A DNA stretch of 64,000 bases from Schauerella aestuarii (GCF_009866805.1 NZ_SIZW01000042.1:868001-932000), one strand, 5' to 3'; numbered from the stretch's first letter, positions 19,208 through 28,863 are shown. Numbers and translations: made by a program. The notes: generated by a model not told the origin, from the letters alone.

Positions 19208-19654
19208 TCAACGCGGCTTCCTGACCGGTTCGCGCGGCATGTAGGACGTGCAACCGACCACTCCGTAAACGATCGCGTCGTGCATCGCATCCACGGCGAC
19301 CTGGTTCCAGATGCCCTCGCCCCACATGGCAATGCGCACTTCGGATCGAGCCGCATCCAGCGACTTGATGTCGACCCGCACGATATCGTTGCGCGTAAAC
19401 GGGGCTTCGACCAGCGTCTGCGCCGTCCGGCCCACACTATCCACCCCGCCGCGCACGGCGTAGGCGGAATCACCGGTCAGGCACTGCTTCGCCTGCGCGT
19501 CGGCCATCCGCCAGGCCTGCTGATAGTCGACATTGGCGGTGAAATTCGAGGAAGGCGAGCCGCTCTCGGGGGTAATGCCCAAGGCGCAGCCCGACAGGCT
19601 GGCTGCCAACAGTACCGTCGCCGCGACGGCACGGAAATTCATTCGATCATTCAT
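19208..19654 (-). CDS. Small predicted lipoprotein of unknown function
   Basis: About 148 residues. From ATG 19654 the protein begins MNDRMNFRAVAATVLLAASLSGCALG: a short basic N-region, hydrophobic core and lipobox LSGC, so it should be lipidated and, lacking Asp after Cys, sorted to the outer membrane. The mature part carries two further cysteines (KQCLTG and VGCTSYMP), possibly a disulfide, and an IVRVDIKSLDAARSEVRIAMWGEG strand-rich centre. The frame is open 20 codons upstream but without signal features. No family is recognised with certainty; small lipoproteins of this kind occur in Bordetella and Burkholderia relatives. It is convergent with the thioesterase and divergent from the S9 peptidase. 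Confidence 0.7.
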   Translation of the reverse strand: MNDRMNFRAVAATVLLAASLSGCALGITPESGSPSSNFTANVDYQQAWRMADAQAKQCLTGDSAYAVRGGVDSVGRTAQTLVEAPFTRNDIVRVDIKSLDAARSEVRIAMWGEGIWNQVAVDAMHDAIVYGVVGCTSYMPREPVRKPR

Positions 19655-19845
19655 CGGAGTTCTCACTAAAGCGCACGGCGCATTATGCGACAAGTCGGGC
19701 CCGGTCGGCCGCAAGCTTCCAGATGTGACCGCTTATCGGCGCGCCCAAGGACCGGTTCGACAGCCTCGGCGGGCCTATGGCATGATCGCCCATTGGGTCA
19801 GCGCCAGGCCAAGCCCTGCGTTGGCCGCTATCGGAGATTCTCTAC

Positions 19846-21765
19846 GTGCGTCAACTTATGAGCTATACCCTCATCGCTGCCAGCCTGATCGGCGCGTCCG
19901 CCGGTGCCGCAAGCGCGCCGCCCGTCTATCCGCTGCAAGATTTCTTCCGCAACCCGGAAAAGGGCTTTTTCCGGTTGTCCGACGACGGCAAGACGCTGGG
20001 ATTCATGCAACCTGCCGCCATCGACGGCCAGGCTGCCCGCATGAACATCTTCGTGCAGCCCCTGGACGGCGCCAAGCCCGTCGGCGAACCGCGCAAGCTC
20101 ACCAGCGAGTCTGCCCGCGACATCAGCAACTTCTTCTGGAAGGGCAACCGCACGGTGCTGTTCCAGAAGGATTTTGGCGGCGACGAAAACTTCCACGTGT
20201 TGGCGGTGGACACTGAAACCGGCAAAGTGACCGATCTCACGCCCTTCGAACAAGTGCGTGCGGGCATTACCGACGACCTCGAAGACGACCCCGACCACGT
20301 CTTGATCAGCCACAATCAGCGCGATGCGCAGGTGTTCGACATCTATCGCGTCAATGTGCATACCGGCGAGGCCAAGATCGTGGCGCAGAACCCCGGCAAC
20401 GTCGTGGGTTGGCAAACCGACCACGCCGGTCAGGTGCGCGCGGCGATCACGAGCGATGGGTTGAACACCACCCTGCTCTATCGCGAGAAAGAAGCGGACG
20501 AATTCAAGCCGCTGATCACGACCGATTACAAGACCAACGTCAGCCCGGCGTTCTTCACGTTCGACGACAAGCAGATGTACGCGATCAGCAATCGCGGCCG
20601 TGACAAGCTCGCCCTTGTGGTGATCGATCCGGCCACGCCCGATCAGGAAAAGCTCGTTTTCGACCCACAAGTGGCCGATCTTTCCGGAGTGGACTATTCG
20701 CGCCGCCGCCAGGTGCTCACCCAGGCCAGCTTCGAGACGGACAAGGTGCAGCGCAAGTTTTTCGATGCCGAAACCGAATCGCTCTACAAAAAGCTTGAAG
20801 CGCAGCTGCCTGGTTATGAAGTGATGGTGCAAGGCGCCACCCGCAACGAAGATAAGTTCGTGGTGGCGGCCTACAACGATCGAACCGCGGGCGCCCGCTA
20901 CATCTACGATTTGAAAACGGATGCGCTGACCAAGCTCGCCGACATCAATCCGGCCTTGTCCGAGCAGCACATGGCACCGATGAAGCCGATCAGCTTCACC
21001 AGCCGCGACGGCAAGACCATTCACGGGTACCTCACCGTTCCGGTGGGCCGCGACCCCAAGCAACTGGCCTGCGTGGTCAATCCGCACGGCGGTCCCTGGG
21101 CGCGCGATAGCTGGGGCTACAACCCCGAAGTGCAGTTTCTCGCCAATCGCGGCTATTGCGTGCTGCAGATCAACTTCCGCGGCTCGACGGGCTACGGGCG
21201 CGCGTTCTGGGAAGCGAGCTTCGGCGAATGGGGTCTGAAGATGCAGGACGACATCACCGATGGCGTGAAATGGATCGTGGACCAAGGCATCGCCGATCCC
21301 AAGCGCATCGGCATCTACGGCGCCAGTTACGGCGGCTACGCCACGCTGGCCGGCGTCACGTTCACCCCCGATCTGTATGCGGCGGCTGTGGATTACGTGG
21401 GCGTCTCGAACCTGTTTACGTTCATGAACACCATTCCGCCGTATTGGAAACCGCTCCTGGCGAAAATGCAGGACATGGTCGGCGATCCCGAACGGGACAA
21501 AGAACGCCTGACGGCCACCTCACCGGCGTTGCACGTGGACAAGATCACCACGCCGCTGTTCATCGCCCAGGGCGCCAAGGATCCGCGTGTCAACAAGGAC
21601 GAAAGCGATCAGGTGGTCGCGGCGTTGAAGAAACGCGGCGTTGAAGTGCAGTACATGGTCAAGGACAACGAAGGCCACGGCTTCCATAACGACGAGAACA
21701 AATTCGAGTTCTACGACGCCATGGAACAGTTCCTTCGCACGCACCTGAAGCCTGACGCGCGCTAA
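19846..21765 (+). CDS. Secreted S9-family prolyl oligopeptidase-like peptidase
   Basis: Predicted serine peptidase of 639 residues with an N-terminal signal peptide (residues 1-22, cleavage near ASA). The N-terminal two thirds have beta-propeller repeats (DDGKTLGFM, DDLEDDPDHVLISHN, DDKQMYAISNRG). The C-terminal alpha/beta-hydrolase domain has the nucleophile in GIYGASYGGYATL (about residue 494), Asp in AQGAKDPRVN (about 578) and His in DNEGHGFHN (about 609), the acylaminoacyl-/dipeptidyl-peptidase order. GTG 19846 has GGAG nine bases upstream and is favoured over ATG 19858. It would act in the periplasm on peptides. It stands alone, followed by a 200-base gap. Confidence 0.9.
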   Translation: MRQLMSYTLIAASLIGASAGAASAPPVYPLQDFFRNPEKGFFRLSDDGKTLGFMQPAAIDGQAARMNIFVQPLDGAKPVGEPRKLTSESARDISNFFWKGNRTVLFQKDFGGDENFHVLAVDTETGKVTDLTPFEQVRAGITDDLEDDPDHVLISHNQRDAQVFDIYRVNVHTGEAKIVAQNPGNVVGWQTDHAGQVRAAITSDGLNTTLLYREKEADEFKPLITTDYKTNVSPAFFTFDDKQMYAISNRGRDKLALVVIDPATPDQEKLVFDPQVADLSGVDYSRRRQVLTQASFETDKVQRKFFDAETESLYKKLEAQLPGYEVMVQGATRNEDKFVVAAYNDRTAGARYIYDLKTDALTKLADINPALSEQHMAPMKPISFTSRDGKTIHGYLTVPVGRDPKQLACVVNPHGGPWARDSWGYNPEVQFLANRGYCVLQINFRGSTGYGRAFWEASFGEWGLKMQDDITDGVKWIVDQGIADPKRIGIYGASYGGYATLAGVTFTPDLYAAAVDYVGVSNLFTFMNTIPPYWKPLLAKMQDMVGDPERDKERLTATSPALHVDKITTPLFIAQGAKDPRVNKDESDQVVAALKKRGVEVQYMVKDNEGHGFHNDENKFEFYDAMEQFLRTHLKPDAR

Positions 21766-21965
21766 GCGACATGCCGCCCTAGGCCGCTGGTTTGTAACAG
21801 CCCAGCGCGCTCATGGGGCGGCCTTCTGAGCCCGGTCATGCCTCCCCCGGCGCTTGCTTAGGCCTTACGCTCTCCACAACGCGCGGCGATCGCGTTAAAT
21901 TTAGTTACGGAAACTCATTGCCTCACTTTGAGGTCTGAGCGTTTCCGCGAATAGAATGCGAGTCG

Positions 21966-24530
21966 ATGAATACCCGCCACCGCTCCACCCCGCCTGACGC
22001 CGCTCCCGCCTCCCGCTTCTCGATCAAACGACTGGTTGTCCGCCTTGCCGTGCTCTGCGCTGGCCTGGGCGCGTGCGTCGTCATCATGCTGGGACTGGCC
22101 TTTGCCATTACGTGGCCGAGCCTGCCCGAACTCCACGCGGTCACGAACTACCGGCCCAGCGTGCCGCTGCGCATCTACACCGCCGATAAGGTGTTGATCG
22201 GCGAATACGGCGTGGAGCACCGCAACGTGCTGCGCTTCGATGAGTTTCCCGAAGTGATGCGGCATGCCATTCTTGCGGCGGAAGACAGCAATTTCTACCA
22301 GCACACGGGCGTGGATTTCATGGGCGTGGCGCGGGCCACGCTGAAGAACACGATGCGTATGTCGGCCAGCGAAGGGGCCAGCACGATCACGATGCAGGTG
22401 GCGCGTAACTTCTACCTCTCGTCGGAAAAGACATTTCTGCGCAAGTTCTACGAATTGCTGTTCACGTACAAGATCGAGTCGGAACTGTCCAAGGATCAGA
22501 TCCTCGAGCTGTACATGAACCAGATTTATCTGGGCCACCGCGCATACGGTTTTTCGGCCGCCGCGCGCACATACTTCGGCAAACCGCTGGCCGAGGTCAC
22601 ACCGGCCGAGGCCGCGATGCTGGCTGGTCTGCCCAAGGCACCGTCTGCCTACAACCCCATTGCCAACCTGAAGCGGGCCACCTTGCGTCAGCACTACGTG
22701 CTGGGCCGCATGCGCACCCTGGGTTATCTGAACGAAGCCGACTATCAAACGGCCATGAATCAGCCGCTCTCGATCGGCCGGGCCGACGACAGTCCGGATC
22801 GCGTGGCCAACCATGGCGAGTACCCGTCCGAACTGGCGCGCCAGTTGGTGTACTCGGTATACGGCGATGAAACCTACTCCAAGGGCCTGGACGTATACAC
22901 CACCATCGATTCGAAAGATCAGCGAGCCGCCTATCAATCGGTGCGTAATGGCGTGCTCGACTACACCCGCCGGGCGGCATATCCCGGACCGGAAGGCCGC
23001 ATCGAACTGCCGAACGGCATCGAGAAAGATGCCGAAGCATTCGACGACCTGCTGGACGATATGCGCACCAGCCATCCAAACAGCGACGACCTGATCGCGG
23101 GGGTAGTGCTCGCCGCCAGTCCCACCGAAGTGACGGTGGCGGTGCGTGCCGACAACATCATCAAGATCACCGACAAGAAAGTGCTGGCGGTGGTGGCGCG
23201 AGCATTGGCGCCCAAGGCCAACGACGACCTGAAGCTTTCGCGCGGCGCCGTCGTCTACGTACGCAACACAGGCGATGACAACTGGGAAATCCTGAACATG
23301 CCGGCGCTTCAAGCGGCGCTGATTTCGATGGCGCCCGAGAATGGTGCGATCAAGGCCATGGTGGGTGGTTTCGACTTCTCGCGCGGCAAGTTCAATCGCG
23401 TCACGCAGGCCTGGCGCCAGCCCGGCTCGAATATCAAACCGTTCCTCTATGCCGCCGGTCTCGAGCGCGGGTTGACGCCCAGCACCGAAATTTCCGACCA
23501 GCCGTTTACCATGACGGCGGCACAAACGGGCTCACGCGCATGGGCGCCGAAAAACGACAACAACCGCTATGAGCCTTATCTGACGTTACGCCAGGCGCTG
23601 TATCGCTCGAAGAACATGGTGTCGATCCGCATCATGCAGGCGATCACACCCGAATATGGGCGCGAGTATTTTTCGCGCTTCGGGTTCGACAAGAACCGCT
23701 GGCCGGCCGTGCTGCCCATCGCACTGGGCGCAGGCAGCGCCACGCCGCTCCAGGTCGTCAACGCCTACTCGGTATTCGCCAATGGCGGTTATCGCGTAGC
23801 GCCCTTCCTGATCGACCGCGTCACCGACCGTTCGGGCAAGGTGCTGATGACGGCGCAGCCGGACGTGGCCGGCGACAACGCCGTACGCGCTATCGATCCG
23901 CGCACCGCATGGCTCATGAACGACATTCTGCGCGGCGTTGCGCGCTACGGCACGGGCGCGCGTTCCTATCGCACGCTCAAGCGCGACGACGTGGGCGGCA
24001 AGACCGGAACCACCAATGATTCGGTGGATGTCTGGTTCTCGGGCTATACGCCCAAGTTGGCCACCACGGTGTGGATGGGTTTCGATCAGCCGCGATCGTT
24101 GGGCTCGACCGAATTCGGTAGCGGCCTGGCGTTGTCGGCCTGGCTGGACTACATGCAGCCGGCGCTCAAAGGCGTGCCGGTCACGCCCCCGCCCTCCCGT
24201 CCCGAGGGTCTGCTGGTTGAAAACGGCGAGTACTACTACGCCGAATTCCCGCCGGGCCAATCGGTGGCATCGCTCGATCTGCCGTCGGACGAAAGCTCGC
24301 TGGATGCCTTCCTGAACAATGCGCGTCCGGCGGACGGCAGCGGCATGATGATTCGTCCGATGGACAATGGGTTGAACAACAGTAGCTCGGTGACGCCGGC
24401 GATGCCGGCCAATCCAGACGGGGCGATTCCCGTGCCGCAAGCGCCGCCGCCACGCAGTCAGTCGCCAGCGGGCAACGCGTCGCCTGCCGCACAGCCGGTG
24501 CCGATTCCGGCGATTCCCGTGCCGCGATAA
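21966..24530 (+). CDS. mrcA: Penicillin-binding protein 1A (bifunctional)
   Basis: Class A PBP of 854 residues: peptidoglycan glycosyltransferase plus DD-transpeptidase anchored in the inner membrane. A cytoplasmic tail and one membrane helix (residues 25-55) come first, then the GT51 domain with catalytic Glu in AILAAEDSNFYQHTGVD (about residue 103), GASTITMQVARN and LELYMNQIYLG. After an OB-like ODD segment, the transpeptidase has SxxK in GSNIKPFLYA (about 487), SKN in YRSKNMVS, and KTGT in VGGKTGTTND (about 678). The C-terminal 100 residues are Pro/Asn/Ala-rich and probably disordered. In many betaproteobacteria mrcA is followed by or divergent from pilM; no pil gene is here. An intrinsic terminator follows. 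Confidence 0.93.
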   Translation: MNTRHRSTPPDAAPASRFSIKRLVVRLAVLCAGLGACVVIMLGLAFAITWPSLPELHAVTNYRPSVPLRIYTADKVLIGEYGVEHRNVLRFDEFPEVMRHAILAAEDSNFYQHTGVDFMGVARATLKNTMRMSASEGASTITMQVARNFYLSSEKTFLRKFYELLFTYKIESELSKDQILELYMNQIYLGHRAYGFSAAARTYFGKPLAEVTPAEAAMLAGLPKAPSAYNPIANLKRATLRQHYVLGRMRTLGYLNEADYQTAMNQPLSIGRADDSPDRVANHGEYPSELARQLVYSVYGDETYSKGLDVYTTIDSKDQRAAYQSVRNGVLDYTRRAAYPGPEGRIELPNGIEKDAEAFDDLLDDMRTSHPNSDDLIAGVVLAASPTEVTVAVRADNIIKITDKKVLAVVARALAPKANDDLKLSRGAVVYVRNTGDDNWEILNMPALQAALISMAPENGAIKAMVGGFDFSRGKFNRVTQAWRQPGSNIKPFLYAAGLERGLTPSTEISDQPFTMTAAQTGSRAWAPKNDNNRYEPYLTLRQALYRSKNMVSIRIMQAITPEYGREYFSRFGFDKNRWPAVLPIALGAGSATPLQVVNAYSVFANGGYRVAPFLIDRVTDRSGKVLMTAQPDVAGDNAVRAIDPRTAWLMNDILRGVARYGTGARSYRTLKRDDVGGKTGTTNDSVDVWFSGYTPKLATTVWMGFDQPRSLGSTEFGSGLALSAWLDYMQPALKGVPVTPPPSRPEGLLVENGEYYYAEFPPGQSVASLDLPSDESSLDAFLNNARPADGSGMMIRPMDNGLNNSSSVTPAMPANPDGAIPVPQAPPPRSQSPAGNASPAAQPVPIPAIPVPR

Positions 24531-24546
24531 CGCCGGTGGGCGATTG

Positions 24547-24575
24547 AAAAAGGTCTCTGATCAGAGGCCTTTTTT
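24547..24575 (+). terminator. Intrinsic terminator after mrcA
   Basis: An imperfect inverted repeat AAAAGGTCTCTGA / TCAGAGGCCTTTT is followed by a T run, 17 bases after the mrcA stop. It also has A-rich flanks, so it may serve the convergent AraC gene too. Confidence 0.88.
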
Positions 24576-24626
24576 ATTGGATCCGCTCCCGTTCATGCAT
24601 GCCCTGGCCCTCTGGGGTTGAAGCCA

Positions 24627-25604
24627 TCAATGGGAGGACACGTAATCCGATGCGGCATGAGCCGGCGGCACGGCGAAATTCTCGCGCATGCGCTTGGTCT
24701 CCTCAGCGGGCGGCCGACCGAACAGGCGTTTGAATTCGCGGTTGAACTGCGACGGGCTTTCATACCCCACGGCGTGGCTTGCGGTGACAGCCGTGATGCC
24801 TTGGCGAACCATCAACAGACGCGCCTGATGCAAGCGGGTCGATTTCACGTATTGCATCGGCGACGTGCGGGTGATCGCTTTGAAATGGCTGTGAAACGTG
24901 GGCACACTCATCCCCGCCTCACGCGCCAGTTGAGGGAGATCCAGCGGTTGCGCATAGGTGGCATGAATGCGGCGCAATGCCTTGCCGATTTTCCCGAACT
25001 GACCCTGCATCGCCAACGCCGATCGCATGCTGTGACCTTGGGGGCCGGTCAACACCCGAAAATAAAGTTCGCGCACCAACGCCGGGCCCAGTATCGCGGC
25101 GTCCAGCGGCGTTGCCATGGCTTCAAGAAAGCGCAGCAGCGACGATCCAAATGCCGCGCCGATCGGGCTCGACATCATGCTTTGCGGGGCCGCCACCGGG
25201 GCTGCAGGTCCCGCACGGTCGATCTGGATCATCAATTCGGCGGCCAGCTGAAAATCCAGGTGCAGGTAGACCGCGAGCAACGGCTCATCCGGTGAGGCAT
25301 CGGTCTCCATGACGAAAGGCACGGGCACCGAGACGGCAAGATAATGCTGCGCATCGTAGAGGTATACCTGATCGCCGAAGTAGCCGCGCTTGCGCCCCTG
25401 GCAGACGATCACGATGCCGGGATCGTAGAGAACCGGCGTGCGCGCCAATGGACGGTCCGATCGCAGGATGCGGACGTCCGGCAAGGCGGTCAGGTTGTAG
25501 CCTTCTTGGGCAGCCATGCTCCGGAGCACCTTCACCATGCGCTGTTGCAGGGTGACGTCAGGCATTGCACCGGAAGTGTCACGCGAAACGCTTGACGCAC
25601 ACAT
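24627..25604 (-). CDS. AraC-family transcriptional regulator
   Basis: Regulator of about 325 residues: an N-terminal AraC_N cupin-like domain (VLYDPGIVIVCQGRKRGYFGDQVYLYDAQHYLAVSVPVPF) and a C-terminal AraC helix-turn-helix pair (LDLPQLAREAGMSVPTFHSHFKAITRTSPMQYVKSTRLHQARLLM ... VGYESPSQFNREFKRLFGRPP). ATG 25604 has GGGG six bases upstream; TTG 25616 and ATG 25553-region starts (MPDVTLQQ) are possible. This subfamily is commonly paired with a divergent oxidoreductase gene, as here with the SDR gene. The 8-bp inverted repeat at 25640 in the shared promoter is the likely operator. Confidence 0.88.
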   Translation of the reverse strand: MCASSVSRDTSGAMPDVTLQQRMVKVLRSMAAQEGYNLTALPDVRILRSDRPLARTPVLYDPGIVIVCQGRKRGYFGDQVYLYDAQHYLAVSVPVPFVMETDASPDEPLLAVYLHLDFQLAAELMIQIDRAGPAAPVAAPQSMMSSPIGAAFGSSLLRFLEAMATPLDAAILGPALVRELYFRVLTGPQGHSMRSALAMQGQFGKIGKALRRIHATYAQPLDLPQLAREAGMSVPTFHSHFKAITRTSPMQYVKSTRLHQARLLMVRQGITAVTASHAVGYESPSQFNREFKRLFGRPPAEETKRMRENFAVPPAHAASDYVSSH

Positions 25605-25639
25605 CAAAAGCCCCAACCATTCATATTATTAGGCAATAA

Positions 25640-25661
25640 AATCAGACTTTCAGGTCTGATT
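25640..25661. promoter_or_regulatory. Inverted repeat operator candidate between AraC and SDR genes
   Basis: AATCAGAC-TTTCAG-GTCTGATT: perfect 8-bp arms with a 6-base spacer. The right arm runs into TAATAT (25661-25666), a good -10 for the SDR gene, so a bound protein would meet polymerase. Confidence 0.6.
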
Positions 25662-25717
25662 AATATAGCCTGCCGAGAATAACATGCATGAACGCTACAC
25701 ATGAAAGGTTCATTGCC

Positions 25718-26551
25718 ATGTCATCCCAGAAGCTCATCTTCATCACCGGCGTCAGCAGCGGCTTTGGCCGCGCGCTGGCCCAAGAGGCGCTGTCCGCAGG
25801 CCATCGCGTAGTGGGTACGGTGCGCACCCCCGAAGCGAAACGATCCTTTGAAACGCTCGATCCTGCCCGCGCCTTCGGGCGCCTGCTCGACGTCACGGAT
25901 GTCGAGGCGATCGGCAGCGTCGTGGCCGACGTCGAGGCGCATATCGGTGCAGTGGATGTGCTGGTCAACAATGCCGGTTACGGTCACGAAGGCGTCATGG
26001 AAGAATCTTCGCTGGACGCCATGCGCCGGCAGTTCGACGTGAATATTTTCGGCCCGGTGGCGATCATGAAAGCCGTCCTGCCTTTCATGCGTGCGCGCCG
26101 CCGCGGCCACATCCTCAATATCACCTCGATGGGCGGCTTCATCACGATGCCCGGCATTGCGTACTACTGCGGCAGCAAATTCGCTTTGGAGGGGATCTCC
26201 GAAGCGGTGGGAAAGGAGGTCGAGTCTTTCGGTATCGCCGTCACCGCCGTCGCACCTGGTTCCTTTCGAACCGACTGGGCCGGCCGCTCGATGATCCGGG
26301 CAACGCGCGCCATCTCCGACTACGACGCCCTCTTCGATCCGATCCGCCAGGCACGTGAAGCCAAGAGCGGCGCGCAACTCGGCGACCCCATCAAAGCGGC
26401 CCGCGCGATGCTGGCGGCCATCGACAGCGACCACCCGCCCGCGCATCTGCTGCTCGGCAGCGACGCGTTGACCCTGGTGCGCAACAAGTTGACGGCGTTG
26501 GCCGCGGAGCTCGATACCTGGGAAGCCGTCACACGGTCGACCGACGGTTGA
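25718..26551 (+). CDS. Short-chain dehydrogenase/reductase
   Basis: Classical SDR oxidoreductase of about 277 residues. The cofactor motif is TGVSSGFGRAL (TGxxxGxG) at the N-terminus, NNAGYG follows, the catalytic Ser is in NITSMGG and the catalytic pair is YYCGSK (YxxxK). The preference for NADPH is suggested by the VGTVRTPEAKR segment after strand two. ATG 25718 (MSSQKLIFITGVSSGFG) fits the fold; ATG 25688 adds ten residues. Substrate unknown. It is divergent from the AraC regulator across 113 bases that hold the inverted repeat. Confidence 0.9.
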   Translation: MSSQKLIFITGVSSGFGRALAQEALSAGHRVVGTVRTPEAKRSFETLDPARAFGRLLDVTDVEAIGSVVADVEAHIGAVDVLVNNAGYGHEGVMEESSLDAMRRQFDVNIFGPVAIMKAVLPFMRARRRGHILNITSMGGFITMPGIAYYCGSKFALEGISEAVGKEVESFGIAVTAVAPGSFRTDWAGRSMIRATRAISDYDALFDPIRQAREAKSGAQLGDPIKAARAMLAAIDSDHPPAHLLLGSDALTLVRNKLTALAAELDTWEAVTRSTDG

Positions 26552-26687
26552 ACCGATTATGCCGACGCGTGGGCTGAAGGCCTTTATCCATTCGGCATGA
26601 CGCAACGCCCGAAGCCGGCGTTCCCACACAAGACCTTCACCTACTCGGCCTGCAAGCCACCCTTACCTGCCGCACGATCAGATGCGA

Positions 26688-27368
26688 CTACAAGGGCGTC
26701 AGCGTCGCCAGATCGAGCAGGGTGAAGTAGCCATCCGGCTGCCAGCCCGCCGTGTCGATGTGCAGCACGTTGCCAAGCGTTCGCGGTTCAGACACAGGCG
26801 TGTGCCCGACCACGATGGCGCGCACCCCCGCCACGGCTCTGCTATCGTCCTCCTGCAATCGGCGGCGCGACCATTGCGCGTGGGTACGCGTGCGGCGGCG
26901 GTGGCTACTGAAGGCGCCAGACAGGGTTTGCCAATCGGCCACCGGGCTATCGGCATGCAGGATGCCGATTTTCCCTTCGGCGGTGTCCACTTCGATGGCC
27001 ACCGGCAATACGGCAAAGGCGTCCACGAAGTCGCGTTGTCGTTCCCGAGGCAAGTCGAGAAACCAGCCCCCGCCATAGGTGCGCCAGTTGTCGATATCGA
27101 CCTGACCGGTGCGCAAGTGGCGAATCGCATAATCCTCGTGATTGCCCTGCACCGCGAAAAACCACGGCTGCGCCAGCCACGCCAGTGCGTGTTCGCATTC
27201 GGGGCCGCGATCCACCAGATCGCCCACCGAGAACAACCGATCGCGGTCGGGGTCGAACGCCACCCGATCGAGCGCGGCGCGCAGCTTGGAAAAGTGGCCG
27301 TGAATATCGCCCACGGCGATGTCGCGTCCCAACGTGTTGCGGGACACCAAAAGCACGTCTGAAATCAT
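26688..27368 (-). CDS. Serine/threonine-type metallophosphatase
   Basis: Bacterial PPP-family (PrpA/lambda phosphatase-like) enzyme of 226 residues using two metal ions. The three signature motifs are present: GDIHGHFSKL, GDLVDRGPE and GNHEDYAIRH; later metal ligands are in ILHADSP and VVGHTPVSE. It may dephosphorylate proteins or dinucleotide polyphosphates. ATG 27368 begins MISDVLLVSRNTLGRDIAVGDIHG. It is divergent from the PepSY membrane gene and shows no operon partners. Confidence 0.9.
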   Translation of the reverse strand: MISDVLLVSRNTLGRDIAVGDIHGHFSKLRAALDRVAFDPDRDRLFSVGDLVDRGPECEHALAWLAQPWFFAVQGNHEDYAIRHLRTGQVDIDNWRTYGGGWFLDLPRERQRDFVDAFAVLPVAIEVDTAEGKIGILHADSPVADWQTLSGAFSSHRRRTRTHAQWSRRRLQEDDSRAVAGVRAIVVGHTPVSEPRTLGNVLHIDTAGWQPDGYFTLLDLATLTPL

Positions 27369-27466
27369 AGGTTTAGTGTAACCAGAGCGAGGCCAAAGCG
27401 CCGAGAATCGATCCCATTCGTGTTAACGTCTGCGACATGCGCAATCGGTGTGCTGCCCGTACTCAT

Positions 27467-28636
27467 ATGACCGCCGCTTCTAAGATAAAAACCTGGTATG
27501 TCGTCCACAAGTGGACAAGTCTGGTCTGTACGCTGTTTCTGCTGATCATCTGCCTGACCGGCCTGCCTCTGGTGTTCCACCACGAAATCGAGCACTGGTT
27601 GGACGACTCGGCGCCTTACGCCACGTTGCCTGCCGATGCGCCGCGCGCTTCGCTCGATACCCTGATCGCCAAGGCCCGTGAGCGCTACCCCAGCGAAGTC
27701 GTCATGCACACGTTCATCGATGACGAAGAGCCGCAGGTGTTGATCGGCATGGCGCCGTCCACATCCAGCCCCTTCGACTTGATGCACAGCGTCAAATTCG
27801 ATGCCCGCACGGGTGACATTCTGCAGGACGGCCCCAAGCTTGGCGACGAAAAATTCACGTTCATGGGGATTATGCTCGCCTTGCATGTCGACCTTTACGC
27901 GGGGTTGGCAGGAGAACTGTTCCTGGGTTTCATGGGCCTGCTGTTCGTGATTGCCATCGTTTCGGGCGTGGTGCTGTACGGCCCGTTCATGAAGAAACTG
28001 CCGTTCGGCACGATCCGCGCCGAACGCTCGCGTCGTCTCAAGTGGCTCGATCTGCATAACCTGCTTGGCGTGGTGACCTTGGTATGGGCGTTCGTGGTCG
28101 GTCTGACCGGCGTGATCAACGAGCTCTCGACGCCGTTGTTTCAACTGTGGCAATCGCAGGCGCTGCCCCCGATCATGGCGCAATATCAGGGCAAACCGCC
28201 GCCCAGCACACTCGCTTCCGTACAGTCCGCTTACGAAACAGCGCAAGCGGCCGTCCCGGGCAATGCCCCCCTTTCGATCACCTATCCCGGCAGCCCATTC
28301 GGCACGCCGCGGCATTACGTGATCTGGACCAAGGGCGATACCCCCCTCACCTCGCGTCTTTTCACGCCGGTGCTGGTCGACGCCGGCACGGGTGCACTCA
28401 CGCAAGTGGTGCAGATGCCCTGGTATCTGAAGGCGTTGGAAATTTCGCGTCCCCTGCACTTTGGCGATTACGCCGGCCTGCCCCTGAAGATCCTGTGGGT
28501 GATCCTCGACCTGATCACGATCGTGGTGCTGGTCAGTGGCCTGTATCTCTGGCTTGCACGCCGCAAAGCCACCGATGCCCGCGTGGCCGAACTCGTGCGG
28601 CGGCACGAACAGGCACGCACCACGGTGCCGGTATGA
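27467..28636 (+). CDS. PepSY-associated transmembrane protein
   Basis: Inner-membrane protein of about 389 residues with four main helices and PepSY-type periplasmic segments. The opening TWYVVHKWTSLVCTLFLLIICLTGLPLVFHHEIE has the helix-plus-histidine pattern of the family; LDLHNLLGVVTLVWAFVVGLTGVI and LGIMLALHVDLYAGLAGELFLGF carry further histidines, likely heme or metal ligands. Family members are linked to reduction and uptake of ferric siderophores. ATG 27467 is preferred over ATG 27437. The next gene starts in its stop (ATGA), and an Atm1-type exporter follows. No Fur box was recognised upstream. Confidence 0.85.
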   Translation: MTAASKIKTWYVVHKWTSLVCTLFLLIICLTGLPLVFHHEIEHWLDDSAPYATLPADAPRASLDTLIAKARERYPSEVVMHTFIDDEEPQVLIGMAPSTSSPFDLMHSVKFDARTGDILQDGPKLGDEKFTFMGIMLALHVDLYAGLAGELFLGFMGLLFVIAIVSGVVLYGPFMKKLPFGTIRAERSRRLKWLDLHNLLGVVTLVWAFVVGLTGVINELSTPLFQLWQSQALPPIMAQYQGKPPPSTLASVQSAYETAQAAVPGNAPLSITYPGSPFGTPRHYVIWTKGDTPLTSRLFTPVLVDAGTGALTQVVQMPWYLKALEISRPLHFGDYAGLPLKILWVILDLITIVVLVSGLYLWLARRKATDARVAELVRRHEQARTTVPV

Positions 28637-28848
28637 CACAGCAAAAAGGCCGATTCTGGTTCGTGTGGGGTGCGCCCATCGCGCTGGGTGTGCTCAGCAC
28701 GCTCGGGCTTCTCTCCGCCTTGTTGGGCACAGGCTTATGGCACTGGGGCTCCTGGCTCATGCTTGCAGTACCGATCCTCGTGATCGTGCGCTACTGGTGC
28801 GGTCCGAAGCCGGCTGCGCCATCGCAGGCGAACGCCTCGCGACAATAG
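28633..28848 (+). CDS. Small two-helix membrane protein coupled to the PepSY protein
   Basis: 71 residues, starting in the ATGA that overlaps the PepSY stop. The sequence has two hydrophobic helices (PIALGVLSTLGLLSALLGTG and WGSWLMLAVPILVIVRYW) joined by a tight loop, with a Pro/Ala/Ser tail. Small proteins of this design commonly follow PepSY_TM genes, which suggests a subunit or stabiliser of that protein. No catalytic residues are visible. Confidence 0.8.
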   Translation: MTQQKGRFWFVWGAPIALGVLSTLGLLSALLGTGLWHWGSWLMLAVPILVIVRYWCGPKPAAPSQANASRQ

Positions 28849-28863
28849 GCGGATAATGCGGCC

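Noticed and set aside
27369-27466. Fur box upstream of the PepSY gene
   Set aside because: No 19-bp GATAATGATAATCATTATC-like palindrome; only scattered A/T words.
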